From positions 62,001 through 126,000 of the forward strand of contig NZ_FOBF01000007.1 of assembly GCF_900109355.1 (NCBI RefSeq): DNA of 64,000 nucleotides, written 5' to 3'. A program made the position numbers and the translations under genes. Within the stretch, counting starts at the first letter, position 1. Each line of letters starts with the position of its first letter. Positions 1 to 8,530 of the stretch are shown here, one piece after another. A model generated the notes under the pieces. It did not search any database, had not been told where the DNA came from, and saw nothing but the letters and a program-made list of their open reading frames with translations. This DNA comes from Nonomuraea pusilla. Lineage in GTDB: Bacteria > Actinomycetota > Actinomycetes > Streptosporangiales > Streptosporangiaceae.

Positions 1-1082
1 ATCGGCGTGTACTCGCCGAACGGCACCAGGTGCTGCTTGTCGTAGTACGCGCCCGGCCCGGTGGCGGGGTCCCACACCAGGCTGCGCGTGGCGCGCTGCG
101 TGTCGCCGATCGACACGACCGCCCCGACCAGGGTCGGCACGCCCACGTCGCGGACCGAGTCGGAGATGATCGCGTTGGCGGACGGGTCGCGGTAGGGGTC
201 GATGTCGGTGGAGTTCTCCGGCAGCACCACGATGTCGGGCTTGGGCAGCCTGCCCTCGCGCACCGCCTGGGCCAGCCGCTTGGTCTCGTCGGCGTGGTTC
301 CTCAGCACGACGGCCGGCTCGTCGCCCATGACGTGCATGCCGCGCCCCGGGACGTTGCCCTGGACGATGCCGACGTTGACCGTGCGGCCCTCGTCGCCGG
401 GCCTGGGCACCGCCAGGGCCAGCAGCGGCACCGCGACGGCCAGCGCCGCGGGGACGGCCCGCAGCGGCGCCCTGGAGGGCCGCTGGAGGGCCGCGCGGGC
501 CAGCAGGGCGCCGCACAGCGTCACGGCGAAGGACACCAGCGGGGCGCCCCCCAGCGCCGCGTACGAGGTGAACAGGGACTCGCCCTGGCTGAAGGCCACC
601 CTCGCCCACGGGAAGCCGCCGAACGGCACCGCGCTGCGCAGCCACTCCATCGCCACCCACAGGCAGGCGAACCACAGGGGCCAGAGGCGCAGCCGGAACA
701 CCAGGGCCGCGGCGGCGGCCATGGCGGCGTAGAAGAAGCTCTCCAGGGCGACGAGCATGAGCCAGGCGTCGTCGCCGATCGGGCGGACCCACGCCAGCGT
801 CGGGAACAGGAACACGGCCGCGGCCAGGTAGCCGATCCAGGCGGCGCGGCGCGGCCTGGAGCCGTACAGGGAGGCGGCGATCAGGGCGATGCCGGCCGGG
901 GCGCACAGCCACCAGTCGAGCGGGGGGAAGGCCGTGTAGAGCAGCAGGCCGCCGGCGGCGCCCGCGGCCACCCGCGCGGCGGTCAGCCGTCGCCCCTCGC
1001 CGCCGGGCCCGCTGACGGACGCGGCGGCGGGCTCCTGCCCGCCCTCGGCGGCGGCCGACGGGTCCGTTCGCTCCTGAACCAC
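1..1082 (-). CDS. lnt: Apolipoprotein N-acyltransferase, 3' end cut by window edge
   Basis: Membrane enzyme that adds the third acyl chain to the N-terminal cysteine of bacterial lipoproteins. The readable part begins at a GTG preceded by AGGAG eight bases upstream, has a short Ala/Gly/Glu-rich N-terminus, then five or six hydrophobic segments, and then the nitrilase-like domain. Visible motifs are VLPENST, which holds the catalytic Glu, and YDKQHLVPFGEYTP, which holds the catalytic Lys. The catalytic Cys and last membrane segment lie beyond base 1. The gene faces away from anything else visible; a 522-bp gap separates it from helD upstream. The family call is firm. Confidence 0.93.
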   Translation of the reverse strand, partial: MVQERTDPSAAAEGGQEPAAASVSGPGGEGRRLTAARVAAGAAGGLLLYTAFPPLDWWLCAPAGIALIAASLYGSRPRRAAWIGYLAAAVFLFPTLAWVRPIGDDAWLMLVALESFFYAAMAAAAALVFRLRLWPLWFACLWVAMEWLRSAVPFGGFPWARVAFSQGESLFTSYAALGGAPLVSFAVTLCGALLARAALQRPSRAPLRAVPAALAVAVPLLALAVPRPGDEGRTVNVGIVQGNVPGRGMHVMGDEPAVVLRNHADETKRLAQAVREGRLPKPDIVVLPENSTDIDPYRDPSANAIISDSVRDVGVPTLVGAVVSIGDTQRATRSLVWDPATGPGAYYDKQHLVPFGEYTP

Positions 1083-1604
1083 TCCGGGGTCTCCTCGCCA
1101 TGTGCGCGCCTGCTTGCGGAAACGCTACCGCCTGGCGGCCCCTTCCACGTCCGCGCGGCGCGGCGTGTGTGGACGAGGAAGCCACGGCGGGGTGATCCCG
1201 TGGCCGACGGGACCACCCGGCGCATGGCCGTCCGGTGCACGGGAACGGGAAGAGGGCCCGGAAACCCTTCGGACCGGACCCGTCTCGTCGGCGGCGAGCG
1301 CGGAATTCCGTTGTCTACTGGGCTCCCGGGCCCGCCCCGGGTCCAACCCCCCGCCCGGTTGGGGTGCCCCGACTCGACGGACCGACGGCCCTGCACCTGG
1401 CTGTGTGGACGAAGTCACGCTCCGTCACGGACGCAGGATCCGACGATGTCAGAGACGGCCAACCGGCCAAGTCCCGTGCTGGACTGCGCAGCAAACTACC
1501 GACTCCACCTCAGATGTCAACCGTGTCCCGATCAGCGGGAACACCAAGTTTCCGCAGGTGGGACTCATCCGGCCGGCCGTGGCAAAGCGGGTCGAAGCCC
1601 CAGG
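1083..1604. other. Non-coding interval between helD and lnt
   Basis: No convincing gene in 522 bp. All six frames are broken or have shadow-like composition. A TTGACA hexamer on the minus strand (1515-1520) lacks a good -10 partner at 16-18 bp, so an lnt promoter is only possible. A CCAACC/GGTTGG inverted repeat lies at 1343-1362. The interval is less GC-biased than the flanking genes around 1420-1580, as expected for a promoter/leader region. Confidence 0.4.
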
Positions 1605-3887
1605 CTAGGGGCGTTGCGGGACGTCCCGCAACGCCTCCCCGAGCACGCCGGACAGGGGTTTCCCGCACACGATGCCGAGGCGCCGCGTGGCACGGGTGAG
1701 CGCCACGTACAGGTCGCTCATGCCGCGCGGCGACTGGGCCGCGATGAGCTCGGGCTCGGCCACGATCACGGAGTCGAACTCCAGCCCCTTGGCGTCGGCG
1801 ACGGTCATGACGGCGACCGGCGCGTCGAGCGCGGCGGCGCCGGCAGCGCGCCCCGCCCCCGGCGCGACCACGGCGGCCCCCTCGACGGCGGCGGCGACGT
1901 CGGCGCCGACGCGGGCGAGCAGCGCGTCGGGCGCCACGACCGCGACCTTGCCGCCCTCGCCCACCTCGGCCTTGACGAGCTGGGGCAGCGCGGCCAGCGG
2001 CGCCGTCCACGGCTCGGCCCCGCTCTCGCGCACCGACGTGGGCGCGCTCAGCGAGGGGTCGATCGCGGCCAGGACGCGGGAGGCGACGGCCATCAGCTCG
2101 ACCGGTGTGCGGTAGTTCACGGTGAGCCGCTCCTGCCGCCAGCGCCCGGCCACGTACGGGTCGAGCACCTCGGCCCAGGACCGCGCGCCCGCGGTGGAGC
2201 CGGTCTGGGCGATGTCGCCCACGATGGTCATGGACCGGGTGGGGCAGCGCCGCATGACGGCCCGCCAGGCCATGGGCGACAGCTCCTGCGCCTCGTCCAC
2301 GATGACGTGGCCGTAGGCCCAGGTGCGGTCGGCGGCGGCGCGCTCGGCGGTGGTGAGGTACGGGCCCTCGCCGCGCTGGCGCTCGGCGAGCCGTTCCGCC
2401 TCCATCACGTCGGACAGGCCGGTCAGCTCCAGCACCTCGCGGGCGTAGGCCAGCTCGGCCTCGCGCTCGTGCTCCTCGGCCCGCCTGGCGGCGGCCAGCT
2501 CCTCCTCGGCCTGCAGGGCGGTGGCGCGCAGCACCTGCTCGTCGATGTCGCCGAGCAGTTCGGCGGCCTCGTCGAGGAGCGGGACGTCCGACTCGGTCCA
2601 CTCGCCGCCGTCCCTGCGCAGCAGCGCCCGCTCCTCGGGGCTGAGGGCGGCGGCGGCGTGGCCGAGGCGCTCGGGCGAGCCGTACAGGCCGAGGAGGAGC
2701 CGCTGCGGCGTCAGGTACGGCCACAGCCTGTTCAGCGCGGCCTTGACCACGGGCTCGGTCCGCAGCTCCTCGCGCAGGTCGGCCAGTTCGTCGTCGTCGA
2801 TGAGGCCCTTGCCGATCTTCTTGGCCTGCTGCCTGGCGAGGGCGTTGAGCAGCGACCTGACGAACACGGCGCGGGCCTGGTTGTGGGGGCGGCGCGAGCG
2901 GGTGGCCTTGTTCCTCGCGGCCTCCAGCATGGACCTGTCGAGGGTGAGGGTGACGCGGCCGAGGCGCAGCTCGATGGGCTTGCGCGGCACCTTCTGCCGG
3001 TCGCGCACGGCGCGCGCGATCACCTCGGTCATGCGCGGGTCGCCCTTGATCGCGGCCACCTCGGGCCGCTCCCTGGCGGTGGCGGTGACGCCGGGGTAGA
3101 GCTCGCCGACGGTGGACAGCAGCACGTCGGTCTCGCCGAGCGAGGGCAGGACCTGCTCGATGTAGCGCAGGAAGGTGAGGTTGGGGCCGAGGACGAGCAC
3201 GCCGCGCCGCTCCAGCCGCTCCCTGTGCGTGTAGAGGAGGTAGGCGGCGCGGTGCAGGGCGACGACGGTCTTGCCGGTGCCGGGGCCGCCCTGGACGACG
3301 AGGACGCCGTTCAGGTCGGCGCGGATGACGCGGTCCTGCTCGGCCTGGATGGTGGCGACGATGTCGCGCATGCGGCCGGTGCGCCGCTCGTCGAGCGCGG
3401 CGAGCAGGGCGGCCTCGCCGTTGAGCGTGGCGCGGTCGTCGTCGGTGAGCGCGTCGAGGTCGAGCAGGTCGTCGTCCACGCCGACGACGAGGCGGCCCCT
3501 GGTCTGCAGGTGGCGGCGCCTGGTGACGCCCATGGGGGCGGCGGGCGTGGCGCGGTAGAAAGGCTGGGCGACCGGGGCCCGCCAGTCGATGAGCAGGCGG
3601 CGCTGCTCGTCGTCGGTGAGCCCGAGCTTGCCGATGTAGAGCCTGCCCTCCTCGACGTGGTCGAGGCGGCCGAAGGCCAGGCCGCGCTCGACGGCCCACA
3701 GCCGGGCGAGCCTGGAGGCGTACATGTCGGCGAAGGTGTCGCGCTCGGACCTGTTCTGCATCGTGCCGACGGCTCCGGTGGCCAGCACCTCCTTCAGCTG
3801 GCGCTGGGTCCGCTCGCGCAGCGTGTCGAGGCGGTCGTAGAGGCGGGTGACGTACTCCTGCTCCTTCGCGAGCTCGGTTTGACGCAT
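1605..3887 (-). CDS. helD: HelD-family UvrD-like helicase that acts on RNA polymerase
   Basis: About 760 residues from the chosen ATG. An N-terminal helical arm (residues 1-60) is followed by a superfamily 1 motor: Walker A GGPGTGKT at about 200-207, Walker B IVDEAQELSP, the motif LTVNYRTP, and the C-terminal motifs VADAKGLEFD and YVALTRATRR. HelD proteins bind RNA polymerase and use ATP to release it from DNA; some actinomycete members (HelR) protect it from rifamycins. I did not see a rifamycin-associated element upstream, so that role is open. An in-frame ATG at 4046 has a strong AAGGAG five bases before it and would add 53 residues of poor coding character; the ATG at 3887 fits the family N-terminus better. 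Divergent from the ROK regulator. Confidence 0.88.
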   Translation of the reverse strand: MRQTELAKEQEYVTRLYDRLDTLRERTQRQLKEVLATGAVGTMQNRSERDTFADMYASRLARLWAVERGLAFGRLDHVEEGRLYIGKLGLTDDEQRRLLIDWRAPVAQPFYRATPAAPMGVTRRRHLQTRGRLVVGVDDDLLDLDALTDDDRATLNGEAALLAALDERRTGRMRDIVATIQAEQDRVIRADLNGVLVVQGGPGTGKTVVALHRAAYLLYTHRERLERRGVLVLGPNLTFLRYIEQVLPSLGETDVLLSTVGELYPGVTATARERPEVAAIKGDPRMTEVIARAVRDRQKVPRKPIELRLGRVTLTLDRSMLEAARNKATRSRRPHNQARAVFVRSLLNALARQQAKKIGKGLIDDDELADLREELRTEPVVKAALNRLWPYLTPQRLLLGLYGSPERLGHAAAALSPEERALLRRDGGEWTESDVPLLDEAAELLGDIDEQVLRATALQAEEELAAARRAEEHEREAELAYAREVLELTGLSDVMEAERLAERQRGEGPYLTTAERAAADRTWAYGHVIVDEAQELSPMAWRAVMRRCPTRSMTIVGDIAQTGSTAGARSWAEVLDPYVAGRWRQERLTVNYRTPVELMAVASRVLAAIDPSLSAPTSVRESGAEPWTAPLAALPQLVKAEVGEGGKVAVVAPDALLARVGADVAAAVEGAAVVAPGAGRAAGAAALDAPVAVMTVADAKGLEFDSVIVAEPELIAAQSPRGMSDLYVALTRATRRLGIVCGKPLSGVLGEALRDVPQRP
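1610..1635 (-). terminator. Perfect 26-bp palindrome across the end of helD
   Basis: Thirteen-base arms pair without mismatch (arm GGCGTTGCGGGAC, axis between 1622 and 1623). The palindrome covers the last codons of helD and ends three bases before the TAG stop. In RNA it would form a long GC stem with a minimal loop. There is no U-run, so it would be an actinomycete-type I-shaped terminator or a transcript-stabilising hairpin. That it encodes the last residues (DVPQRP) and also folds perfectly is unusual. Confidence 0.5.
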
Positions 3888-3897
3888 TGCCGCCTGA

Positions 3898-3951
3898 CCA
3901 TTAATGTGGTTAATGGGACACTCCGGGCCATTCTGCTTGTTGTTACAACAA
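3898..3951. promoter_or_regulatory. Two inverted repeats in the helD leader
   Basis: CCATTAA-TGTGG-TTAATGG (3898-3916) and TTGTTG-TTA-CAACAA (3937-3951) are both perfect. They sit directly upstream of the helD ATG at 3887 in an AT-rich patch. They could be operators or leader hairpins that control helD. If translation begins at 4046 they lie inside the coding region, which would be an odd place for such AT-rich codons. Confidence 0.45.
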
Positions 3952-4070
3952 ATGACGACATTAGCATGCCCGTCGAGGCACTCACTCCCATCCTCTCCTC
4001 TCCCGCCTTCGGTCACGTCTTGGTTTCGCTCCTTGACCGCCGCCATCGCGACTCCTTAAGTTCATCGTGA

Positions 4071-4089
4071 GTTAGGAAAGTTTCCTAAC
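4071..4089. promoter_or_regulatory. ROK/CsnR-type operator
   Basis: GTTAGGAAAGTTTCCTAAC is a perfect palindrome with nine-base arms around one G. It lies 19 bases before the GTG of the ROK regulator and 24 bases before the alternative helD start at 4046. AGGAAA/TTTCCT arms are, as I recall, the core of operators bound by the ROK repressor CsnR and its relatives upstream of chitosan-utilisation genes. The placement predicts autoregulation of the downstream operon and possibly of helD. I found no second copy in the window. Confidence 0.75.
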
Positions 4090-4108
4090 GAGATGTGAAG
4101 GAGCCGAC

Positions 4109-5305
4109 GTGAGCGGTCCTGTCCCTGGGACACCCAGCCTGCTGCGCGCGATCAACGACCGCGCCGCCCTGCAGGCCCTCCTGGAGCGCGGGCCGCTGAC
4201 GAGACCCGAGATCGGCCAGCTCACCGGCCTGTCCAAGCCCACCGCCTCACAGCTGCTCGCCCGCCTGCAGGAGGCCGGCCTCGTCGTGCTCGACGGGGTC
4301 AGGGAGGGCCTGCCCGGCCGTACGGCCGAGGTCTACCGCATCAACCCGGCGGCGGCCTACGCCGGCGCGCTCGACGTCACTCCCGGCAGGATCGAGGCCA
4401 GGGTGGCCGACCTCACCGGCACCGTCGTGGGGTCGTACACGCTGGCGACGCCGCGCCGCCCGCAGGGCGACCTGGTGGAGCGGCTGGCCGCGGCCCTGGA
4501 CGGCACCCGGCCGCCCGGCCCGCTGCGGCGGGTCGTCATCGGCGTGCAGGCCGCCGTCGACCCGACCACCGGCAGGCTCGGCTACGCCACCGCCAAGGAC
4601 ATGCCGGGCTGGCACATCCCCGACCTCGTCCCGACCCTCAGCCGCGGCCTCGGCGTGCCCGTGGACGTGGAGAACAACGTCAACCTGGTGGCGATGGCCG
4701 AGCAGGCGCACGGCGCCGCGCACGGCAACCCCGACTTCGTGCTGCTGTGGGCCGACGAGGGCATCGGCTCGGCCCTCGTCCTCGGCGGGCGCATGCACCG
4801 CGGCGCCACCGGCGGCGCGGGCGAGGTCGGCTACATGCCAACCCCCGGCGCGCCCACCGCCCGCGAGGCGGGCAGGCTCGCCAACCACGGCTACACGGCG
4901 CTCACCGGCGGCGCGGCCGTGCTCAAGCTGCTGCGCTCGTACGGCGTGCGCGGCGGCGACTTCCGCCAGGCCGTCGCCAACGCGGTACGCGCGGCGGAAG
5001 GGCGGGGCAAGCGGGCCGACGACGCCAGGGCCGGGCTGCGCGACGTCGCGGCCCGCCTGGCGGTCGGCCTGGCCGCCATCACCGCCGTCGTCGATCCCGG
5101 GCTCATCGTGCTGACCGGCGGCGTCGTGCTGCCGGGCGGCGAGACCCTGCGCGAGCTGGTCGAGCACGAGCTGCACGCGCTGACGGTGCCGAGCCCCAGG
5201 GTGCGCCTGTCGAGCGTGGAGGGCAACCCCGTGCTCGCGGGCGCGCTCGACCTCGCGCTGGCCACCGTGCGTGACGAGGTCTTCGGCTCCACCGTTCCCT
5301 CATGA
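4109..5305 (+). CDS. csnR: ROK-family transcriptional repressor, CsnR-like
   Basis: 398 residues. The N-terminal winged helix-turn-helix (about 15-70: LTRPEIGQLTGLSKPTASQLLARLQEAGL) is followed by a ROK sugar-kinase fold (about 85-390) with DVTPG, ENNVNLVAMAE and GEVGYMP elements. ROK repressors bind DNA until a sugar ligand is sensed. The GTG start has GGAG seven bases upstream. The gene heads a plus-strand operon (lipoprotein, two permeases, GH4 enzyme, kinase) in the same order as csnR-csnK, which in Streptomyces handles glucosamine oligosaccharides. The operator at 4071-4089 fits repression of itself and the operon. Family is certain; the chitosan ligand is inferred from synteny. Confidence 0.88.
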   Translation: MSGPVPGTPSLLRAINDRAALQALLERGPLTRPEIGQLTGLSKPTASQLLARLQEAGLVVLDGVREGLPGRTAEVYRINPAAAYAGALDVTPGRIEARVADLTGTVVGSYTLATPRRPQGDLVERLAAALDGTRPPGPLRRVVIGVQAAVDPTTGRLGYATAKDMPGWHIPDLVPTLSRGLGVPVDVENNVNLVAMAEQAHGAAHGNPDFVLLWADEGIGSALVLGGRMHRGATGGAGEVGYMPTPGAPTAREAGRLANHGYTALTGGAAVLKLLRSYGVRGGDFRQAVANAVRAAEGRGKRADDARAGLRDVAARLAVGLAAITAVVDPGLIVLTGGVVLPGGETLRELVEHELHALTVPSPRVRLSSVEGNPVLAGALDLALATVRDEVFGSTVPS

Positions 5306-5350
5306 TCCTCCGACCCTCATGATCCCCACGCCAGGCAGGAGGCACCCCCC

Positions 5351-6694
5351 GTGCGCTTCGTCCCCTTGGCGGTCGCGGGCCTCGCGGCCCTCGCGCTGAC
5401 CGCCTGCACCGCGAACAGAGAGGCGGGACCCTCGCTCGGCTCCCAGCCGAGACCGTCCGGCTCCGCCTCGCAGGCGCTCCCGGCCGCCACCATCGAACTG
5501 TGGCACGGGTTCTCCACCGACGCCGAGGTCAAGGCGTTCGAGACGGCCATCGCCGCCTTCAGCAAGAAGTACCCGCAGATCACCGTCAAGGCCCGCAAGG
5601 GCGTCCAGGACGACCAGATCACCCAGTCGATCCGCGGCGGCAACCCGCCGGACGTCGCCGTCTCGTTCACCACCGACAACGTCGCCCAGTGGTGCAGGTC
5701 GGGAGCGTTCCAGGACCTCACCCCGGTGATCAAGCAGGACGGCATCGACCTGTCGGTGCTGCCCGCCGTGGCACGTTCCTACACGGCCTTCGAGGGCAGG
5801 CAGTGCACGCTGCCGCTGCTCGCCGACGCCTACGGCATCTACTACAACAAGGCGCTGATGAAGGGCGAGCAGCCGCCCAAGACGCTGTCGGAGCTCACCG
5901 CGCTGGCCAAGAAGCTCACCGTGCGCGACGCGAACGGCGACATCAAGGTGGCCGGGTTCGTGCCCGCCTCCCAGTACTACGAGAACAGCGCCGCGCACCT
6001 CGGCTCCATGGTGGGCGCCAAGTGGTACAACGACGACGGCACCTCCGCCATCGGCACCGACCCGGCGTGGAAGACGCTGCTGCGCTGGCAGAAGGAGCTC
6101 GTCGACTGGTACGGCTACGACAAGCTGGAGAAGTTCCGCAAGAGCCTGGGCGACGAGTGGAGCGCGGAGCACCCGTTCTTCAAGGGCAAGGTCGCCATGA
6201 TCATCGACGGCGAGTGGCGCAACGCCATGATCGCCAATGATCCCGAGGCCAAGAAGATGGACTACGGCACCGCTCCCCTGCCGGTGGCCGACGACCGTCC
6301 CGACCTGTACGGCAGCGGCTTCACCGCGGGCACCGTCATCGGCGTGCCGAAGGGCGCCAAGAACCCCCAGCAGGCGTGGGAGCTCGTCAAGCACCTGACG
6401 ACCGACACCGACTCGCTGGTGACCCTGTCGAACGCGCTGCGCAACGTGCCCACGACGAAGGCCGCCATGGAGTCGCCCGCCCTCTCCAAGGACGACAACT
6501 TCGCCACCTTCCTGGACATCTTCGCCCACCCGAAGACGTCCACGCTGCCGCCCAGCGTGAACAGCGTCTTCAACCAGGAGGCGTTCTCCACCTTCATCGG
6601 CAAGTGGGAGAAGGGCGGCGTCCCCGACCTCGACGCCGGGCTCAAGGGCGTCGACAAGCAGATCGACGACAAGCTGAAGCTGTCCGGGGGCTGA
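5351..6694 (+). CDS. csnE: Sugar ABC transporter solute-binding lipoprotein
   Basis: 447 residues, GTG start after AGGAGG. A lipoprotein signal peptide (MRFVPLAVAGLAALALTAC, lipobox LTAC, Cys19) anchors it outside the membrane. The mature protein is a family 1 extracellular solute-binding protein: IELWHGFS near the start, GGNPPDVAVSF, and a C-terminal SVNSVFNQEAFSTFIGKW stretch. It would capture an oligosaccharide for the two permeases that follow. No ATPase gene is present in the operon, so a shared MsiK-type ATPase encoded elsewhere is expected, as is usual for actinomycete CUT1 systems. Substrate (glucosamine oligomers) is inferred from operon order. Confidence 0.9.
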   Translation: MRFVPLAVAGLAALALTACTANREAGPSLGSQPRPSGSASQALPAATIELWHGFSTDAEVKAFETAIAAFSKKYPQITVKARKGVQDDQITQSIRGGNPPDVAVSFTTDNVAQWCRSGAFQDLTPVIKQDGIDLSVLPAVARSYTAFEGRQCTLPLLADAYGIYYNKALMKGEQPPKTLSELTALAKKLTVRDANGDIKVAGFVPASQYYENSAAHLGSMVGAKWYNDDGTSAIGTDPAWKTLLRWQKELVDWYGYDKLEKFRKSLGDEWSAEHPFFKGKVAMIIDGEWRNAMIANDPEAKKMDYGTAPLPVADDRPDLYGSGFTAGTVIGVPKGAKNPQQAWELVKHLTTDTDSLVTLSNALRNVPTTKAAMESPALSKDDNFATFLDIFAHPKTSTLPPSVNSVFNQEAFSTFIGKWEKGGVPDLDAGLKGVDKQIDDKLKLSGG

Positions 6695-6698
6695 TCCG

Positions 6699-7640
6699 AT
6701 GGCCTCGCTCACCCACGCCGCGCCGCCGCGCCGGTGGCGCGGCGAGGGGCCGCGCGCGCTGCTGTGGCTGTCGCCCTGGCTCGTCGGCGTCGCGGTCTTC
6801 TTCGTCTACCCGCTGCTGTCCACGGTGTACTTCTCCTTCCACCGCTACGACATGTACTCGCTGGAGTTCGTCGGCCTGGACAACTACCGCTACCTGCTGC
6901 ACGACCCGCGGGTGGCGACCTCGGCGCGCAACACGCTGTGGCTGGTGCTGGTGATGGTGCCCGCGACCGTGCTGTTCTCGCTGACCCTCGCCCAGCTCGT
7001 CACGCGGGTCAAGGCCGGCGCCGGGCTGTTCCGCACCGTCTTCTACCTGCCGTCGCTGGTGCCGGTGACCGCCGGCACGATCATGTTCGTCTACCTGATG
7101 AACCCGGCGAACGGGCCGTGGAACCAGTTCCTCGCCCTGTTCGGCATCACCGGCCCCGACTGGTTCGGCGACCCCGCGTGGTCCAAGCCCAGCCTCACGC
7201 TGCTCGGCATGTGGGGCTGCGGCCAGGCCATGGTGATCTTCATGGCGGCCCTGCTGGACGTCCCCAGGCACCTGTACGAGGCGGCCGCCATCGACGGCGC
7301 CGGCCCCTGGCGGCAGTTCCGCAGCATCACGCTGCCCACGATCGCCCCGGTGCTGATGTTCTCGCTGGTGACGTCCGTGATCTCGGCGCTGCAGTACTTC
7401 TCGCAGGCCATGATCGCCTCCCGGGTGGCGTCGGGCGCGACCGACTCCGCCGGCACCGCGTTCGCGCCCGGCTACCCGGACGAGTCGCTGCTCACCCTGC
7501 CGCAGTGGCTGTTCCAGGCGGGCTTCCGCGACTACGCGATGGGGTACGCGTGCGTGCTCGCGCTGCTGCTGTTCGCCGCGTCGATGATCTTCACGCTGAT
7601 CCTGCTGCGGCAGTTCCGCCGCGCCGAGGAGGACTCATGA
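6699..7640 (+). CDS. csnF: Sugar ABC transporter permease, MalF type
   Basis: 313 residues with six predicted membrane segments starting at about residue 20 (LLWLSPWLVGVAVFFVYPLL). The EAA loop that docks the ATPase is visible as EAAAIDGAGPWRQFRSITLP. It starts four bases after the binding-protein stop and overlaps the next permease by four bases (ATGA), so the three transport genes are translationally linked. It forms the inner-membrane channel together with the second permease. Confidence 0.93.
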   Translation: MASLTHAAPPRRWRGEGPRALLWLSPWLVGVAVFFVYPLLSTVYFSFHRYDMYSLEFVGLDNYRYLLHDPRVATSARNTLWLVLVMVPATVLFSLTLAQLVTRVKAGAGLFRTVFYLPSLVPVTAGTIMFVYLMNPANGPWNQFLALFGITGPDWFGDPAWSKPSLTLLGMWGCGQAMVIFMAALLDVPRHLYEAAAIDGAGPWRQFRSITLPTIAPVLMFSLVTSVISALQYFSQAMIASRVASGATDSAGTAFAPGYPDESLLTLPQWLFQAGFRDYAMGYACVLALLLFAASMIFTLILLRQFRRAEEDS

Positions 7641-8530
7641 CGGCCGCCGTCACCGCCCCGCCGCGCGCGGTCGCGCCCAGGGCCGGACGCGCCGCCGCGC
7701 GCACCCGCAGACGGCGCGCGCTGCTCTGGATCGCCACGCACGCCCTCGCGATCGCGCTGGCGCTGATGTTCCTCGCGCCCGTGGCGTTCCTGGTGCTCAC
7801 CTCGCTCATGAGCGACGAGCAGGCCCTCACCAGCGACCTGTGGCCGCGCAGCTGGAACTGGGGCAACTACGCCGACGTGTTCGCCAAGTCCGAGCTGCTG
7901 CGCTGGACGGCCAACACCCTGCTGTACGCCGCCCTCGGCACCCTCCTCACCATCCTGTCGTCGGTGCCCGTGGCGTACGCGCTGGCGCGCTTCCGCTTCC
8001 GCGGCAGGCGGCTGGCGTTCCTGCTGGTGATCACCGCGATGATGCTGCCGCCGCAGGTCGTGGCCGTGCCGATGTACCTGGTGTGGGCGCGGCTCGGGCT
8101 GACCGACAGCCTGTGGCCGCTCATCCTGCCGATGCTGTTCGGCGACGCGTTCTCGATCTTCCTGCTGCGCCAGTTCCTCATCACGATCCCGCGCGAGTAC
8201 GTCGACGCGGCGCGCGTGGACGGCTGCTCCGACCTCAGGACGCTGCTGAAGGTGATCGTGCCGATGGCCCGCCCGGCCATCGCCGCCGTCGCCCTGTTCC
8301 AGTTCTTCTACTGCTGGAACGACTACTACGGCCCGCTGCTGTACGCGGGCGTGGCCCAGGAGGGCTGGACGCTGTCCCTCGGCCTGGCCACGTTCAAGGC
8401 GTTCCACAGCGTCCAGTGGAACCTCACCATGGCCGCCACCCTCCTGGTGACCGCCCCGGTGATCATCGTGTTCTTCTTCGCCCAGAAGGTCTTCATCGAG
8501 GGCGTGACTTTGACAGGAGTGAAAGGTTGA
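7637..8530 (+). CDS. csnG: Sugar ABC transporter permease, MalG type
   Basis: 297 residues. After a basic Arg/Ala-rich N-terminus of about 30 residues there are six membrane segments, and the EAA loop reads EYVDAARVDGCSDLRTLLKVIVP. It is the partner of the preceding permease. The ATG overlaps the upstream stop (ATGA), and the 3' end overlaps the TTG start of the GH4 gene by four bases. Length and motif positions are typical for carbohydrate uptake family CUT1. Confidence 0.93.
   Translation: MTAAVTAPPRAVAPRAGRAAARTRRRRALLWIATHALAIALALMFLAPVAFLVLTSLMSDEQALTSDLWPRSWNWGNYADVFAKSELLRWTANTLLYAALGTLLTILSSVPVAYALARFRFRGRRLAFLLVITAMMLPPQVVAVPMYLVWARLGLTDSLWPLILPMLFGDAFSIFLLRQFLITIPREYVDAARVDGCSDLRTLLKVIVPMARPAIAAVALFQFFYCWNDYYGPLLYAGVAQEGWTLSLGLATFKAFHSVQWNLTMAATLLVTAPVIIVFFFAQKVFIEGVTLTGVKG

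Noticed and set aside
1515..1538. lnt promoter from TTGACA on the minus strand
   Set aside because: No acceptable -10 at 16-18 bp and more than 400 bp from the start codon.
30..4070. Very long plus-strand open frame of over 1,300 codons
   Set aside because: Antisense to lnt and helD; composition is Gly/Arg/His-rich with no domain, typical of an antisense shadow at high GC.
3888..4108. Rifamycin-associated element upstream of helD
   Set aside because: The palindromes present are AT-rich or of ROK type and do not resemble the GC-rich element I recall for HelR.
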